The notes below the pieces were generated by a model. That model was not told where the DNA came from and made no database searches. It was given only the letters and a program-made list of their open reading frames with translations. A DNA stretch of 64,000 nucleotides from Centroberyx gerrardi (taxonomy: Eukaryota; Chordata; Actinopteri; Beryciformes; Berycidae), in the NCBI RefSeq assembly GCF_048128805.1, contig NC_136001.1, forward strand, positions 2,663,501 through 2,727,500, given 5' to 3'. Each line of letters opens with the position of its first letter. Within the stretch, counting starts at the first letter, position 1. Below are positions 48,557-60,076 of this stretch, in pieces. The position numbers were made by a program, and so were the translations under genes.

Positions 48557-48903
48557 CAGTTCCATGCAACGTTGTTCCGTGGGAGAACCATCCGATGAAA
48601 ATTATTAATTGGGTTTGTATCATCATTTGGAATGTTCCGGATGAGTTTGATAGCGTAGCAACAATAAAAGTTTCATGCAGATATTGCATGAAAGTTGCAT
48701 TGTGTGAGGGCAGCCAATAGGGCAGTTCAATAAGGAGAACACTACATTCATATTTCCCTTTTAGATTAGTCTTGGATAATAATAATAATCTTTTACAGTT
48801 GCTATGCTACAAAACTCACCCTGAACATTACAAATGATGATATAAACCAAATTCATGATTTTCATTCATTGGTTCTCCCACAGAACTCAGTTGCATGGAA
48901 CTG
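48557..48903. mobile_element. 347-bp foldback element with about 90-bp arms
   Basis: Left arm CAGTTCCATGCAAC, TGGGAGAACC, ATCATCATTTGGAATGTTC; the right arm is the complement with roughly 80% identity, ending GTTGCATGGAACTG. It interrupts the C-terminal coding region of the hAT transposase; open frame seen across the left arm is read-through. I did not find matching flanks. Confidence 0.75.
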
Positions 48904-49197
48904 AAGTTGTATTCAGGTTGCACCATGTAAAGCCAGCCTAAGAGATTGCTTGGTTGAGGTTAAGGATCCATGTGGAGAGGGCAAACAGAAGACTCAATGA
49001 ATACCACAGGGTTAGAGTACATACAAGGTAAAAATAACCTACATCCTATAATCATTATCCTGCATAGCCTAATCTTGCAGGCCAATCATAACTCAAAACA
49101 ACACAACTGACAGTAACTGACAGTGACAACAGTAACCAACTCACTTTTCTCCCTCATTTAGATTTGGAAACTCCTGCTGCTCTTCTTGTTCCTCCAC

Positions 49198-49858
49198 TTA
49201 ATCAGAGTCACTACAAATACAGGAGAAAAACATTAGCCATGATGATCTCAAGTTGATAGATGTGCAGTTAAGGTGTAAAACATACATGCATACTCACTAT
49301 AGTACATCTTCTAACTCTGATGTTGATGCCTTTACCCCTTGAACACAAACACGAACCCTAAACAAAAATTACATTTTATATTAATGCCAATGCATTTATC
49401 ATCTTTTTCATGACAACATGCAAGGGATTTAGCTATTGTCTGCTAAAGGTTACCTCTGGATTCGTTGAATTGTCCTCCTGGACTTGTGTTGACACCATGT
49501 AAACAAGGACGGCACACTCCCACCTTTCAGTTTATTCAGACCGGTGAGTGATCTGACTATGCAGTCCTTGGTAAAATGTTTGGAGCACACTCTTGTGTTG
49601 TCCGTGATCTATTGAGAGATGGAATCTGTTAACATGTAGTTAACATGTAGTAACATGTAGAAAGCTAGAAGCAAACGTTAGCTAGCCTAGCTAGTTTGCT
49701 AACGTAATTACCTGAAAATGTGGTCCAACATCCCTCCTTATTTTGGCAATCCATTTCCGACGGGTGTGTGGGTGACTCGGAAACCGATGGAAAGACAAGC
49801 CTTGATCACATTCTCTCCTTTGGTAAGATGAACAGTCTGGTACACAACAATATGACAT
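49198..49858 (-). CDS. Small THAP-domain protein, 4 exons
   Basis: Exons 49858-49712, 49608-49454, 49357-49298 and 49210-49198 (minus). Donors are GTAATT, GTAACC and GTGAGT, acceptors end AATAG, TTTAG and GTAG, and phases agree, giving 375 nt (124 aa). Exon 1 begins MSYCCVPDCSS (C-x4-C, with VPxC), then LSFHRFPSHPHTRRKW and IRRDVG; exon 2 has RVCSKHF (C-x2-H) and GGSVPSLF, where THAP domains have their AVPTIF-type motif. That is a complete C2CH THAP DNA-binding domain. The tail ends EDVLYDSD-stop; no transposase follows, so it may be a DNA-binding fragment or the first exons of a lost THAP transposase. No stop or frameshift is seen. It points toward the YqaJ-like gene. Confidence 0.72.
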
Positions 49859-49924
49859 GCCACCGCCCCTTGTTACTACTCGCTAGCCGGCCGGCTTGCC
49901 ACGATTAAACTCCGCTCTCAAAAT

Positions 49925-50002
49925 ACTTCTGGGATTTCTCCCACCACGGCCTCATTTTCATCCAGGGACATTCCAAAATGGCGACTTGCGTGATATAAGC
50001 GA
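49925..50002 (-). repeat. Right terminal sequence of unit 1 (candidate TIR)
   Basis: On the minus strand: GCTTATATCACGCAAGTCGC, CATTTTGGAAT, ATGAGGCCGTGGTGGGAG, AAATCCC. It aligns block by block with 41722-41808, with two small insertions. It lies just upstream of the THAP start codon, as the left one lies upstream of the YqaJ gene. Confidence 0.6.
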
Positions 50003-50493
50003 ATAGAACAATGATCCCAGTTCAAAGAAAATAGCATATAGCATAACATTTAGGCTTGCACTATGGTTTGATGTTCTCCTAAAACAAACAGCAAAATGAT
50101 AAAATAAAACAATTTTTTATTATTATTATTATTATTTTATTATTTAATCTAATTTTAAACCATACATCAGAAATTTTACAAATCATAGCTCCCCCCTGTA
50201 CCTAAAGCTACAAAAAAATTTAAAGGGGGGGGGTATCGTTTGCTTTTTCAGCAATTTTATATAATTACCGGTGTCTATAAAATACATGTTAAGTTTTTTT
50301 CAGTAAAAATCGTTTAGCTGTATCTTTAGCTATTCACTTTCCAGTGCTTGTTTCCCACCTACAAGAGAATAGGTCGTTTTACACAAGCAGATTCTTATGC
50401 TAATGAGCTACTGCTCTGATTGGCTGGGTGTTCTGGAAGGCCCGCCCCTTCCTCCTTTGGAGAGAGCATAACAAACAAGAAGACATTAGCACA

Positions 50494-53353
50494 ATGGCTA
50501 CCGCTCCAAGACCGTACATGTTCGAGCCTGAATCCGATCCAGAGAATGAAGACATTTTGGAGGAACAAATTCAACAGCACAGGTCACAGCAGGATGTTTC
50601 AGAATGGTAAGTTGATGCCATGTTGGTTAACTGTAAACTGTCGCGCCTTCGTACGTTAGCTTTATGATGAGTCTAATGTGAATTAGCATACATAGTTACC
50701 AATTGTTTGCTAATATGAATTAGCATAGCTACATAGTTATGTATGCTAAGGTATAGGCAATCTAAAGTTAGCAATTTGTTTGAATGAATAATGCTGTATC
50801 TATATTTACTGACTATAGTGGCTGGCAGATCCATAAGTAGCTATGGCAACATACATTGGAACTGGCTTTATGGACCAAGTTTCTTTAATCCTGTCACTTG
50901 TTACTCAACCTCCTAGGCCTTACCCTGCTTATATAGCAATCCAAGTTTACAAGGAATCCCTGTTGTGGATGAAAACTGATCACATTTTTATAGTCTGTGC
51001 ACTATTCTGACAGGTGTACTTGTGGCAACTGGCAGAAGATGCCCACAGAAGCAGAGAACGTTTGCTGCAGAGATTCCAAAGGTGCAGTTGCTGTGCAGGT
51101 TGAGAAGTATCAGCTATAGATATGCAATGTTTAAACAAGCTTTCAAGATAAAAATGTGTCCAGGTATCCACATAAAAACACAGTAGGTTAAGGTCTTCCC
51201 AGATAACTAAAAAATAAACAAGTACCTTGAATACAAAACCGTAAGTTTATTAATGCTACATAAGCGCAGAAGTGCTCACTTATGCACTTTTGTTCATTTG
51301 TGTGCTTACGTGTAGCATTAGTAAACGTTCACATTTTGCATTCCACATAAATCATGCTTATTTTTCAGACAAAAATTTGATTGTTTTATTCTTTATGTAA
51401 TCCTACCTTCTGCATCCAATAGGTCATGAGGAGGTGTAACCAGCTCCCTGAGCCACCAACCTGTATGGTGGACCACCCTGGCCTTCATCCTGTCTGCCTT
51501 AATCCCTATTCTCTGCAAAATGCCCTAAATATTTAGAGCAGACTATGGTCCCTTGCATCTCGGGAGAATGGAAAAGTAAGTCCAATTTTTTAACGGCTAA
51601 CACAGTGACTTGTAATGTGTGAAATGTGTGCAGTTGAATAAACAAATCAGGCTGCCATAAATGCAGTGGGTTTTTTTTATGATCAACAACAAAAACATAC
51701 AGTATCAAAGTGTCTTATTTGTCTATTTACATGTTTCACTTGCTCCTGCAGCCAATCCTCATAGAGGGAAGCAGAATTAGCAGGTGGTAAAAAGGGTAAT
51801 GTTTGATTTGCTGTACATAAAACCATTTCTCTCCCTTGTGTCATAGTCTTTGGTATTTCTCCATCGCTGCATGCCTCCCACCGTCTCATACTCCTCTGTA
51901 CATATACCTCTCTAGCTAAACAGATAATTATGCGCCTCTTGCAGTTTTATTGCCAACTAACCATTTCTTCAAAAATGAGGTGAAATTAATAGGAAAAAAA
52001 AAGTCTTGGACAATAGTTCCATCAATCTAGACTTGATTTTACAATAGGAATAATGATGCTGTGGAAGGTGGATTATTTTATTTTCATCTTATTTTTGGTT
52101 AAATAATGCAGTAATGATTATGTTTAATGGTCAATGTTATCTACAAGTTGCTATGAAAATAGTGATAAGATTAATTTTGAAACTGGGTAACTGGAATGAC
52201 TGCATTTAGAGTGCAATATGGAAGCACTCACTGAAAAGAGACAGAGCACACAATCAAGTAGTTGCTGCCAGTATAACAATAAAAAAAAAATAGCTATGTA
52301 CACATTTCCTTCCAGTGATAATTATTGGTAGTGACACCAACATCTCAGCATCAAGCCTGCATCATGGTGGATCTGTGTGAATGCTATGCACTTCCTTCAA
52401 TACAGAGTTGCATTCTGTGACCACTAATATGATCCAAAGTAATAGGTTACCACAGTGGTAACCTATTACTTTCCTAGGAATTACTGTTTTATATTCAGGC
52501 CGATACATTTTTTTCAAATTTGGCACATGGATAGTCCTGGTCATTCACTACTTGGAAACAAAGAATGGTACCGATTGGCCCAAAGGGGACACTATATCTA
52601 ATTATATGGTCACAATAAATTTGTAGTCATTTCCAACAGTATCCCATATCAATAATGCTCAAACTTAATTTCATCATGGGTTGGTAAGTTATTGGAATGC
52701 TATTGGTTATGTCAGGAATACTTCTGGAAATGATTACAAATGCATTGTGATCAATATTCTACATTTTTTAAGTATTATACAGTAAGTAAATATTGTATAT
52801 ATATAGAATAAGCATTTCCAAATTGAATCTGCTTGGATCATATTATTGGTTAAAACTAACCAACATAATACATCTCAAATCTTAGACATGTTGGAAAACA
52901 TGTAGTGGATTAGTAGTGGTTGGAAAAGGGGGTTAGTTGGGTTGCTACTTTAATATGTTTTAAATGGAAGAAATCAACAACAATAAATCATAAAGGACTT
53001 TTTCCGATATTTATATATCATGGTATATGTTCATGTATGCAAAATCACATTAAAAAGGTGTTTGTTCATCTCTGCATGCCTCTAACCACAAACAACAAAG
53101 CTGTAAATTGTGTGTGTATTTGTGTCTGTGTCCCATCTCCAGCCATTACAGGTTCCTGGCTTACAGGAGTTTTGTGAGCTGGTGTTGGGGCTTGCTGGGC
53201 CGGAGGATCAGGGTCGTTATACCCTCATGTGTCGTCCTCCGCATCCGCCAGGAGTACCCAGATGTGGAGGGTGGCTACACTGGCTTCAGACCCCCCCCTC
53301 GACTGAAGCGGGAGACAAATCCGGCGAGGGCCTCCTCTTTGGTTGGTCGCTAG
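50494..53353 (+). pseudogene. Stand-alone P2X7 C-terminal (ballast) domain gene, frameshifted
   Basis: Exons 50494-50606, 51014-51098, 51423-51575 and 53143-53353; donors GTAAGT, GTTGAG and GTAAGT, acceptors TGACAG, CAATAG and CTCCAG, and all phases fit. Exon 1 is acidic (FEPESDPENEDILEEQI). Exon 2 has WCTCGNWQKMPTEAENVCC, the Cys-rich zinc motif of the P2X7 cytoplasmic tail. Exon 3 has PPTCMVDHPGLHPVCLNP, then a stop; one frame over the match resumes as RADYGPLHLG, so a small indel near 51530 breaks it. Exon 4 has HYRFLAYRSFVSWCWGLLG, RVVIPSCVVLRIRQEYP and YTGF, the conserved end. There is no channel part. The stop codon overlaps the stop of the minus-strand THAP-DDE gene in CTAG (53350-53353). 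Confidence 0.78.
52436..52472. repeat. Perfect 37-bp palindrome
   Basis: AAAGTAATAGGTTACCAC, a single A, then the exact complement GTGGTAACCTATTACTTT. It is in the last intron of the ballast-domain gene. No flanking duplication was seen. Confidence 0.9.
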
Positions 53354-56300
53354 AACTGGGCGCACAGGTCATCAGGGATGGGGATTTTGAGGACCTCTTC
53401 CACATAGGGTGCAGGGTCCAGGAAAACACTCTCAAAGAGCAGCTCCAGTAGTTCATCTACATAGTCTAAAATGCCACAGTAGTACAAATGTTCTTTTTTT
53501 TTTATTGCCATTGTGCTGCATGTATGTTTTGCATTTCAAATTTATATTCAGATTACTAATAAATCTGCATTTGTAACTTACGGAATGTTGGCTCCATTTT
53601 GACGGGTTTGACACTGTATCCCCCCTTCTTGGCCTTGGGAAAGGTGATCTCAATGGCTGGTGCACCAGTGGAGGATGTGGCCTGGAGGCGGTCTGCATTC
53701 TCATTGTAATGCATCGTAGACAGGTACAGCCTGAAAACCGCCCCCCACAAAACAAAAAGGTTAAATGTACACTGCTCTACAAAACAGCAGCAATGGCATG
53801 AGTGGTCACACTAAAAAATACTTCAAATTTTGTGTCCTATCCTACAAAAGTAGATAGTATGCAAGTTGATAGTATGTAATGCCATCTTCTTTTATACCTG
53901 CAAAGCATTCCAAGGAAAGGGAACACCACACTCTTTGGGGCAAATCGTAGGATGACACTGTGGAAGGCCTCTAGTGAGGATGTCTGGTGGTGGGGGCTCA
54001 GTTTTTGCACGTCCTTAAGAACCCGTTTGTTGGTGAGGACCTTCTCCAACTTGTAAAGTGCCTTTGATCCTATGTGAAAGATTAAAAAAAAAAAAAGGAC
54101 ATTTTCTTCACATTCAGAGAGACATGTTCTGTTATTTTATGGTATGAAAAGTGTAACAAAATTAACCGTTCATACAATTTCAAAACCTGTAAACAGTGGG
54201 TGGGTGCTAGCCATGTCAGTACCTGGTTTTATCCACTTGCTCCGGTCCCTTGAAATGCAGTCAGGATGCTGACACTTGGGGAAGAGTGGGTCTTCATGTG
54301 TGTGAATGTCTTGGACATGGTTGATCACTGACATCCACTTAGCTACCCTCTCTGGTCCTGTCTTGGAAGATGATGCTGTCCAGTACAGGTGATTTTTCAG
54401 GCTTGGGTGCCACCTCTGGATAATTTCAGTCCATTTCCTTGGCCACCTTGTCCACCTGCTTAGACACACCTTAAAATTGAGAGAAGTAATGAATAACTAA
54501 TGTTTAGAGTTACTGCAATTTTTACCTAGATGCAATTGATTGAAGAATGTCCCTTTTTGCACTATTGATAACAAGTATGAACCAATCCTAATCATCCTCT
54601 TATGTAGTATGAACAGGATTTCATTAAGTAGATCATGATGCCAACAACCACGATTAAAGGGTTGGTTTACTTTTTTGGAACCTCAACCCTATTTAAAGGG
54701 TCTGGCATGATGCAGACTAGTACAGGACATAATCATCTCATCTCTTTAGTATTGAGCAACTTACCGTTCTGCTACATTCTCTCACCAATCATTTTAGCCT
54801 TCAAAACTTATGAAACATATAATTTATTTAAATTCAAAGTATAGTCTGATGGTTCGACACGTTTTGGTTTCAAACTGTACATCCTATTGTTATATTGACT
54901 TTCATACGCTTGTGTGGAAGTTGTCAGAATTACTCATTTGCTCAGGACCAATGACACTCTATGTTTGATACAATGTAGTTTGTGACTCTACTGCAAGCTT
55001 CCCATTTACGAAAAGGAAACGCATGATTTTTGAAGGCTAAAACAACTGTCCCATTGGAGTGTGTTGGAGCATGGTGAGAGGATGTAGCACAGCAGTAGGT
55101 TGCACAATACTTGTGTGATGGGTGAAATTATGGCTTGTACGTCATGCCACACAAAGTTTATACAGGGTCTGGGTGCAAAATAAGTTAACCTATCCTTTAA
55201 TTTTTACCTTTCTGCAGATGCCAGACATCATAGAAATGTTGGATGTCCTTGTCCCTCAGGAACGTCTGTATCTGTGAGTGCCGGTCTGTGACAATGCTAT
55301 CCAGTTTCACCCCCCGGTCCTCCAGAAGTGCAAGGCTTCTTTTGAGGCCTTCTTTCTCCATGTGGTAGCTCCCACCGACCTCGTTGCTCTATTTGAAACA
55401 CAAAAACAAAAAGTGAAAACATGTTGGAGAATCATTACCACCTGTCTTCTTGAAACAAAGCACTAGTCTGACTGATCAAAATTTGGTCATCAATAAGACC
55501 AGTGCGCTGGTTTTAGTCCACACACGCCGATTACTAACCTGCACAAGCTGAAGATCAATGATTTTGTGTGTCTCAAGATTCATAACAGAATAACAGCCTT
55601 ACTTGGCGGAGTGGCCTAAGAAGGCACAAACAGAGTTCCCAGCATGAGTTCAGTACAACACCACCAAAGAAATCTGGGCATATATCACAGACATGAAATT
55701 GAATTCACAACTTAATTATCAATAGATTGTAGAATTTTAAGTTTCACTTTTGTTTTCGTGACTGACTTTGATAGCGGTTAGACCACCCTCTAGTGGGGAA
55801 AAGCGGTATAAACGGGGTTGAGGAGGGAAGCACCACTGGTGAAAAAAAATGGCACCACCGTGACAACTCTAGGTGACACGCTGCGCAACATTTTTATGCC
55901 AGCTCTAATAAATATAATATGCTATAACGATAATGCAATGTTTAAGGATAATGTCAAATATAATATATACTGTATTTTGAGATGGTCAATGTGTTAAAAG
56001 TAGGTCCTGGGACAGTTTTGGGATGGTCGTGAAAAAAGTTAGTTTTAAGCCTTGATTGCCAGTATGTGAAGGGTTGGCAAAAAAAACCATAGATGAATAT
56101 GACTGTGTTCTAACAGATTGGATCATCCCATGAATGGATGAATCCACTCCCACCATTCTAACTTGCTTTCACAATTGAGTTTACCAAATTACTAACCTGG
56201 GGAGTCTGCCCGCATGTCACCTCCGATGATGACTTTCTCCTGTTGGCATAGCTGCTGTAAGGTGACGTCCTGTTCTTGCCTCCATTTATGCACAATTGCC

Positions 56301-59222
56301 GGCTCAAGGTACATCCTGGCATGCCTGCGAAATGTGTTGTATTCAAAGGCCTTGAGACGCATTGCAGCCATGACCTGGTTTGGAAAAAATGAAACAGAGT
56401 TCAAGGGTTTAGTAGGATGCATTTATGACACAAAACCACACAAACTTCACATTCTGCATAGGTGGCTATTCAAATCAAACCAAATACCTTCTCCAGTTGA
56501 ATGAATGATGAGCCAGTGAAGTACACAGCAGCTGAAAGTTGGAGGTTTCCCGCAGGAGTACTACCAATTATGGGCTGGCTTGTCCACTTCCTGCTGTACT
56601 GGCAATGGGGGCACAACTTGTCCACAGCCAGAAATGTCCCTCACCTCCTTGTTTGCAAGTCACACACCCTTTGGCATACTGGACAGAGCTCAAACAGCTG
56701 AAGGAGACAGTCCTCGAACACAATATATTTCGGGACGTCATAAATGGACCTTGAGTCTTGCCTTTACAAAGAAATATAAAGAACAGATTTTGTAGATAAG
56801 AGATATTGTTATTGTTAGCCTCCAAGTACACAGAAGTAGCTTGTGACAGCACCTTACTGTGAAAGCCAGTGTGTGTTTTTGGGTGTCAAGCTGACACTGA
56901 TAATGGAGCAATACAGCACTAAAGGAACAATTTCTGATGAGGTGTGGAGCATTTGAAAATAACTTACGATGGGATTGTTGACTGAGTCAAGACGGTGGCA
57001 GAGTCACTCGGATTGTATGTTGAGTCGTCAGGTTCAGTGGACTCAACATCATCCTCAAGATCTTCTAGGAGCAGAAAATAACACGGAGACAAGCAGGGTT
57101 GTAATGGTGGATGTAAACAAATTGATGAGACCAGTGGCATCCTCTGATATGGAAGGTTAACAATGGGAACTAATGATTGCAGTTTAGAGATCAATAGCAA
57201 AGGTAGATGTTATTGAACCATTCCAACTTGCTGAATAGTAGCAGACTAGTTACATTATGAGTCATTGGAGGTGTGGGTTTCTTTGCAATTTGATGTCAGA
57301 TTTTCTGCATTAGAATCATTGACTAACATTTCAGCCACAATTCTAGTCCCACCATGTAGAGAACACATTTCAGATCCAAGCAAGAAGTTATGTACAAGGC
57401 AATTGTTGACCCTGCCTTGTTCATTTAATTACCTTCAAAATCAAAGTCCAGGCGCGGCCTTTTGGCAGGACGAATGGGCTTCAGAGGTGTGGGTGAGAAC
57501 AGTGGTGATTAGGGCTGGGTATCGTTTAAAAAATTACGATACCAGTACCAATACCAGTACCCTTAAAGTGGTACCGATACCAATAGAGTACTTCATTCGA
57601 TACCTTTTTTTTACGTTTTGGTGGCATCTCGGCACGCTGAACTGCCAACTCCGTCACATACACCGCGCTCGACTTCACCACAGACTGTATGGGTTGTAGT
57701 TGCTGCGGTAGCGGGCCAATCACACATCGCATTAAATCGAAGAACGCTTCTGGTGATTGGCTGCGAGCAAAACCATACAAATAGTCATTTTATTCTAGAT
57801 CTGTGTACAAAAAAGTATCGAATGCAGGTATCGTTTGACTGGAGAAGTTTTGATACTACTTGGTACTGGGTTATTTCGGTCGATACCTTAAAAGGTATCG
57901 AGTACCGATACCCAGCCCTAGTGGTGATGCAGACTCCAGGCGGCCAGTGGTGCCTACTCCAACAGTTACAGTGGGAACACTTGCTTGTGAAGCTATTTTG
58001 GAGACAATATATTGACTGATGACTGAAGAGTATACATCCATAAGCACATGCACAATGACACATTGGAAGTCATGAGACGTGATGTCAACAGTTTCCCATA
58101 AAACTAATTTATACTCACAAAATAATAAATTGTGTATTTTCTTGCAATATCACAAAGCAAATTATTTGGAAATAACCTTTACATGTGGCTAACATGTAGC
58201 ATAACTAACCTCGGCTTCTTATATGACTTTTCAATGTTCCCCTGGAAAGCTGTGTCCCAACAGATCTCTTACAGGAGTCTGTCTGGCAGCCTACGTCCTT
58301 TTTAGAAGGGACTGGCAAACAGGATGCAACCTAAGGAAGACAGAATTGATATCAGGAAATTTAGTATAAATCAGTGACCTGATCAAATTAAGTGACATGT
58401 CCAGCAACTCAATACCTAACTGGATAACCTAACAACTGTCAAAGAAAATGCAACTTGTGGTTACATGTTAGCCAACTGATGGGCAACTTATCAAGCAAGT
58501 TGCATTTAATTCATAGTATTCTGTTACATCACCACACAGCCATCTTGGTAGGAAAATAACAGCCGATTGCAATACATTAACAGGTGATTATAATCAAATG
58601 ACAGCCACAGCTGATGAGCTGTGTATGTGGTAAAGCACCATATTGGTAGGAAATGCATGTGACATGGAAGAGACAACTTAGCAGCATGGTAAATACACCA
58701 CACACATACTAGTAGGAAGACCACACCCACATGCGCACATTTTTTCTGTACAGATTTGCGGGTTAGAGCACTTGTCTCACACCTATATTCAGTGTGTTGC
58801 ATGTTTTGGCTAAGCTACTGGTAGCTAGCGCTAGCTAGCGCCGTCTAGCCAAGCTAATTTCAGTACTACAGCTGAACTGCGGCTATAACTAACAAAATAA
58901 TAGATTTATCTCGCCACACAGGCTACTTACACACTGAATACTTGCAGATGAATCCCGGATGGTTGGTACTGATCCTGGTTTGAGTAAAAGCAAATCCGGC
59001 GATGTATTCAGCTTCGTTCATTAGGCACTCCGTTGAAAAGTGTGCAGAACACACCAACAAGTGGTGGCTGACTTTCGGAGGAATGCAGTTACTAAAAATA
59101 AACTGAAGCCACTGAGAACGAAGTCCCATATCTTTGGGAAGTCGATGTAAGGACTTGTTGGCTGATTTGCAGCCAGAAACAGAGCAGTTGGCGTTGCCTG
59201 ATTTGCTTGTCATCTTTCTCAT
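53350..59222 (-). pseudogene. THAP-DDE transposase gene (ISL2EU-like?), 12 exons, decayed
   Basis: Exons (minus): 59222-58931, about 58331-58212, 58022-57433, 57064-56968, 56749-56488, 56374-56197, 55615-55539, 55388-55208, 54469-54223, 54069-53898, 53730-53582 and 53465-53350; splice sites and phases agree. Exon 1 is a THAP finger (CSVSGCK, LHRLP, W, VCSAHF). Exon 5 has Cys-rich CPVCQR and CPHCQYS pairs; exons 6-8 carry the DDE core: IIGGDMRADSPGHS, EVGGSYHMEKEGL, SIVTDRHSQI. Exon 10 has PHHQTSSLEAFHSVI, exon 11 HYNENADR, exon 12 ends DDLCAQF. Breaks: TGA after QTRR in exon 5, TAA at 55601-55599 after HSAK, a frameshift near 54437, and a 411-bp element in exon 3. The architecture is that of multicopy fish THAP transposases; the superfamily name is my best guess. 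Confidence 0.78.
57510..57920. mobile_element. 411-bp hAT-type element inside a transposase exon
   Basis: The ends TAGGGCTGGGTATCG and CGATACCCAGCCCTA are perfect inverted repeats. Both flanks are GTGGTGAT (57502-57509 and 57921-57928), an exact 8-bp hAT target duplication. If the element and one duplication are ignored, the minus-strand exon reads continuously across the site (ESASP to LFSPTPLK), proving insertion into coding sequence. Confidence 0.95.
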
Positions 59223-60076
59223 TAAGAGTCGCAGAGGTGAAATGGCGGACGCGGTCGGAGCTAGACTGAGCGAAGTCTGCAGGTGCTTGGGCGCGAATAT
59301 GTTAATGAGTAGTTAGAGCTGATTGGTCGATTTTAGACAGTCCAGTGTCTACGTAGAAACTGGAGCAAAATCTGACTGGCTTGTACAAGGGGGCGTGTTT
59401 TATAGTTGGCGACTGTGGGGAAACGGCATAGTAACATGATTCCTGTTTTTTACTGTGATTACTTTACACCTCCAAGTACGAAAATCACAAGAAATACTAG
59501 GAATTGCCACTTACTAGGATACCCCCAAGCCCCCAGGAAGAGCTCTGGGCTGTGCGGCGATTTTGGCGTGGTGGCCAAGCTCGTATTGCAAGTCACGTGA
59601 CGCCATGGGGCCCAAAAAGACTTTTTCCCATAGACATAAATGGGGAAAGAAACAGCTGTAAAACTCCGGGAAAATTTTTCTGGGTATCACTCAAAGTCAA
59701 AAACGACTCTTTGAATTATCAAGTTTTAAATCATTGGGTCCATTTTTCTTTGGAAGCCACCAAGAGCCATATAAAGCTGTATTTTCTGGAGGTCCGTGAA
59801 CGCGCCTCTAGGCCACGGAACGCTCTGTGCGCATTCACCGCTTCTACTTCCAATGTTGACAAGCTATGCAGCTAGCTGATTGTTAGCGGAGGCTTTTAGC
59901 TGTATGTGATCAACCTAGATCACATTAAACTCAACCTACACGTCGGCCGACACTTACGTTTAACAGGCAAGACTTAAGAACAATAACGGATGGTTTCTAT
60001 TTTGTTTTTGTTTCTCTCTTGATTAAATAGGTCGCTTGCAAGCTAGCTAGCTAACGTTATAACATTGCTGAAGTTT
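59223..60076. other. 5' flank of the THAP-DDE gene; no gene recognised
   Basis: GC-richer sequence with a CCAAT-type box (59320 region, on the minus strand CCAATCAGC) that may be the promoter of the minus-strand gene. From about 59560 the sequence GGCCCAAAAAGACTTTTTCC onward resembles a dispersed fish repeat. No coding sequence supported. Confidence 0.4.

Noticed and set aside
48940..49020. LVEVKDPCGEGKQ on the plus strand as the missing YqaJ E-x-K motif
   Set aside because: Followed at once by a stop and lacking the usual Cys-Pro after EVK; too short to call.
50380..59400. Matching terminal inverted repeats for unit 2
   Set aside because: I compared the flanks by eye; only weak direct similarity (TATGYTAATGAG and a nearby ATTGG box) was seen, not inverted repeats.
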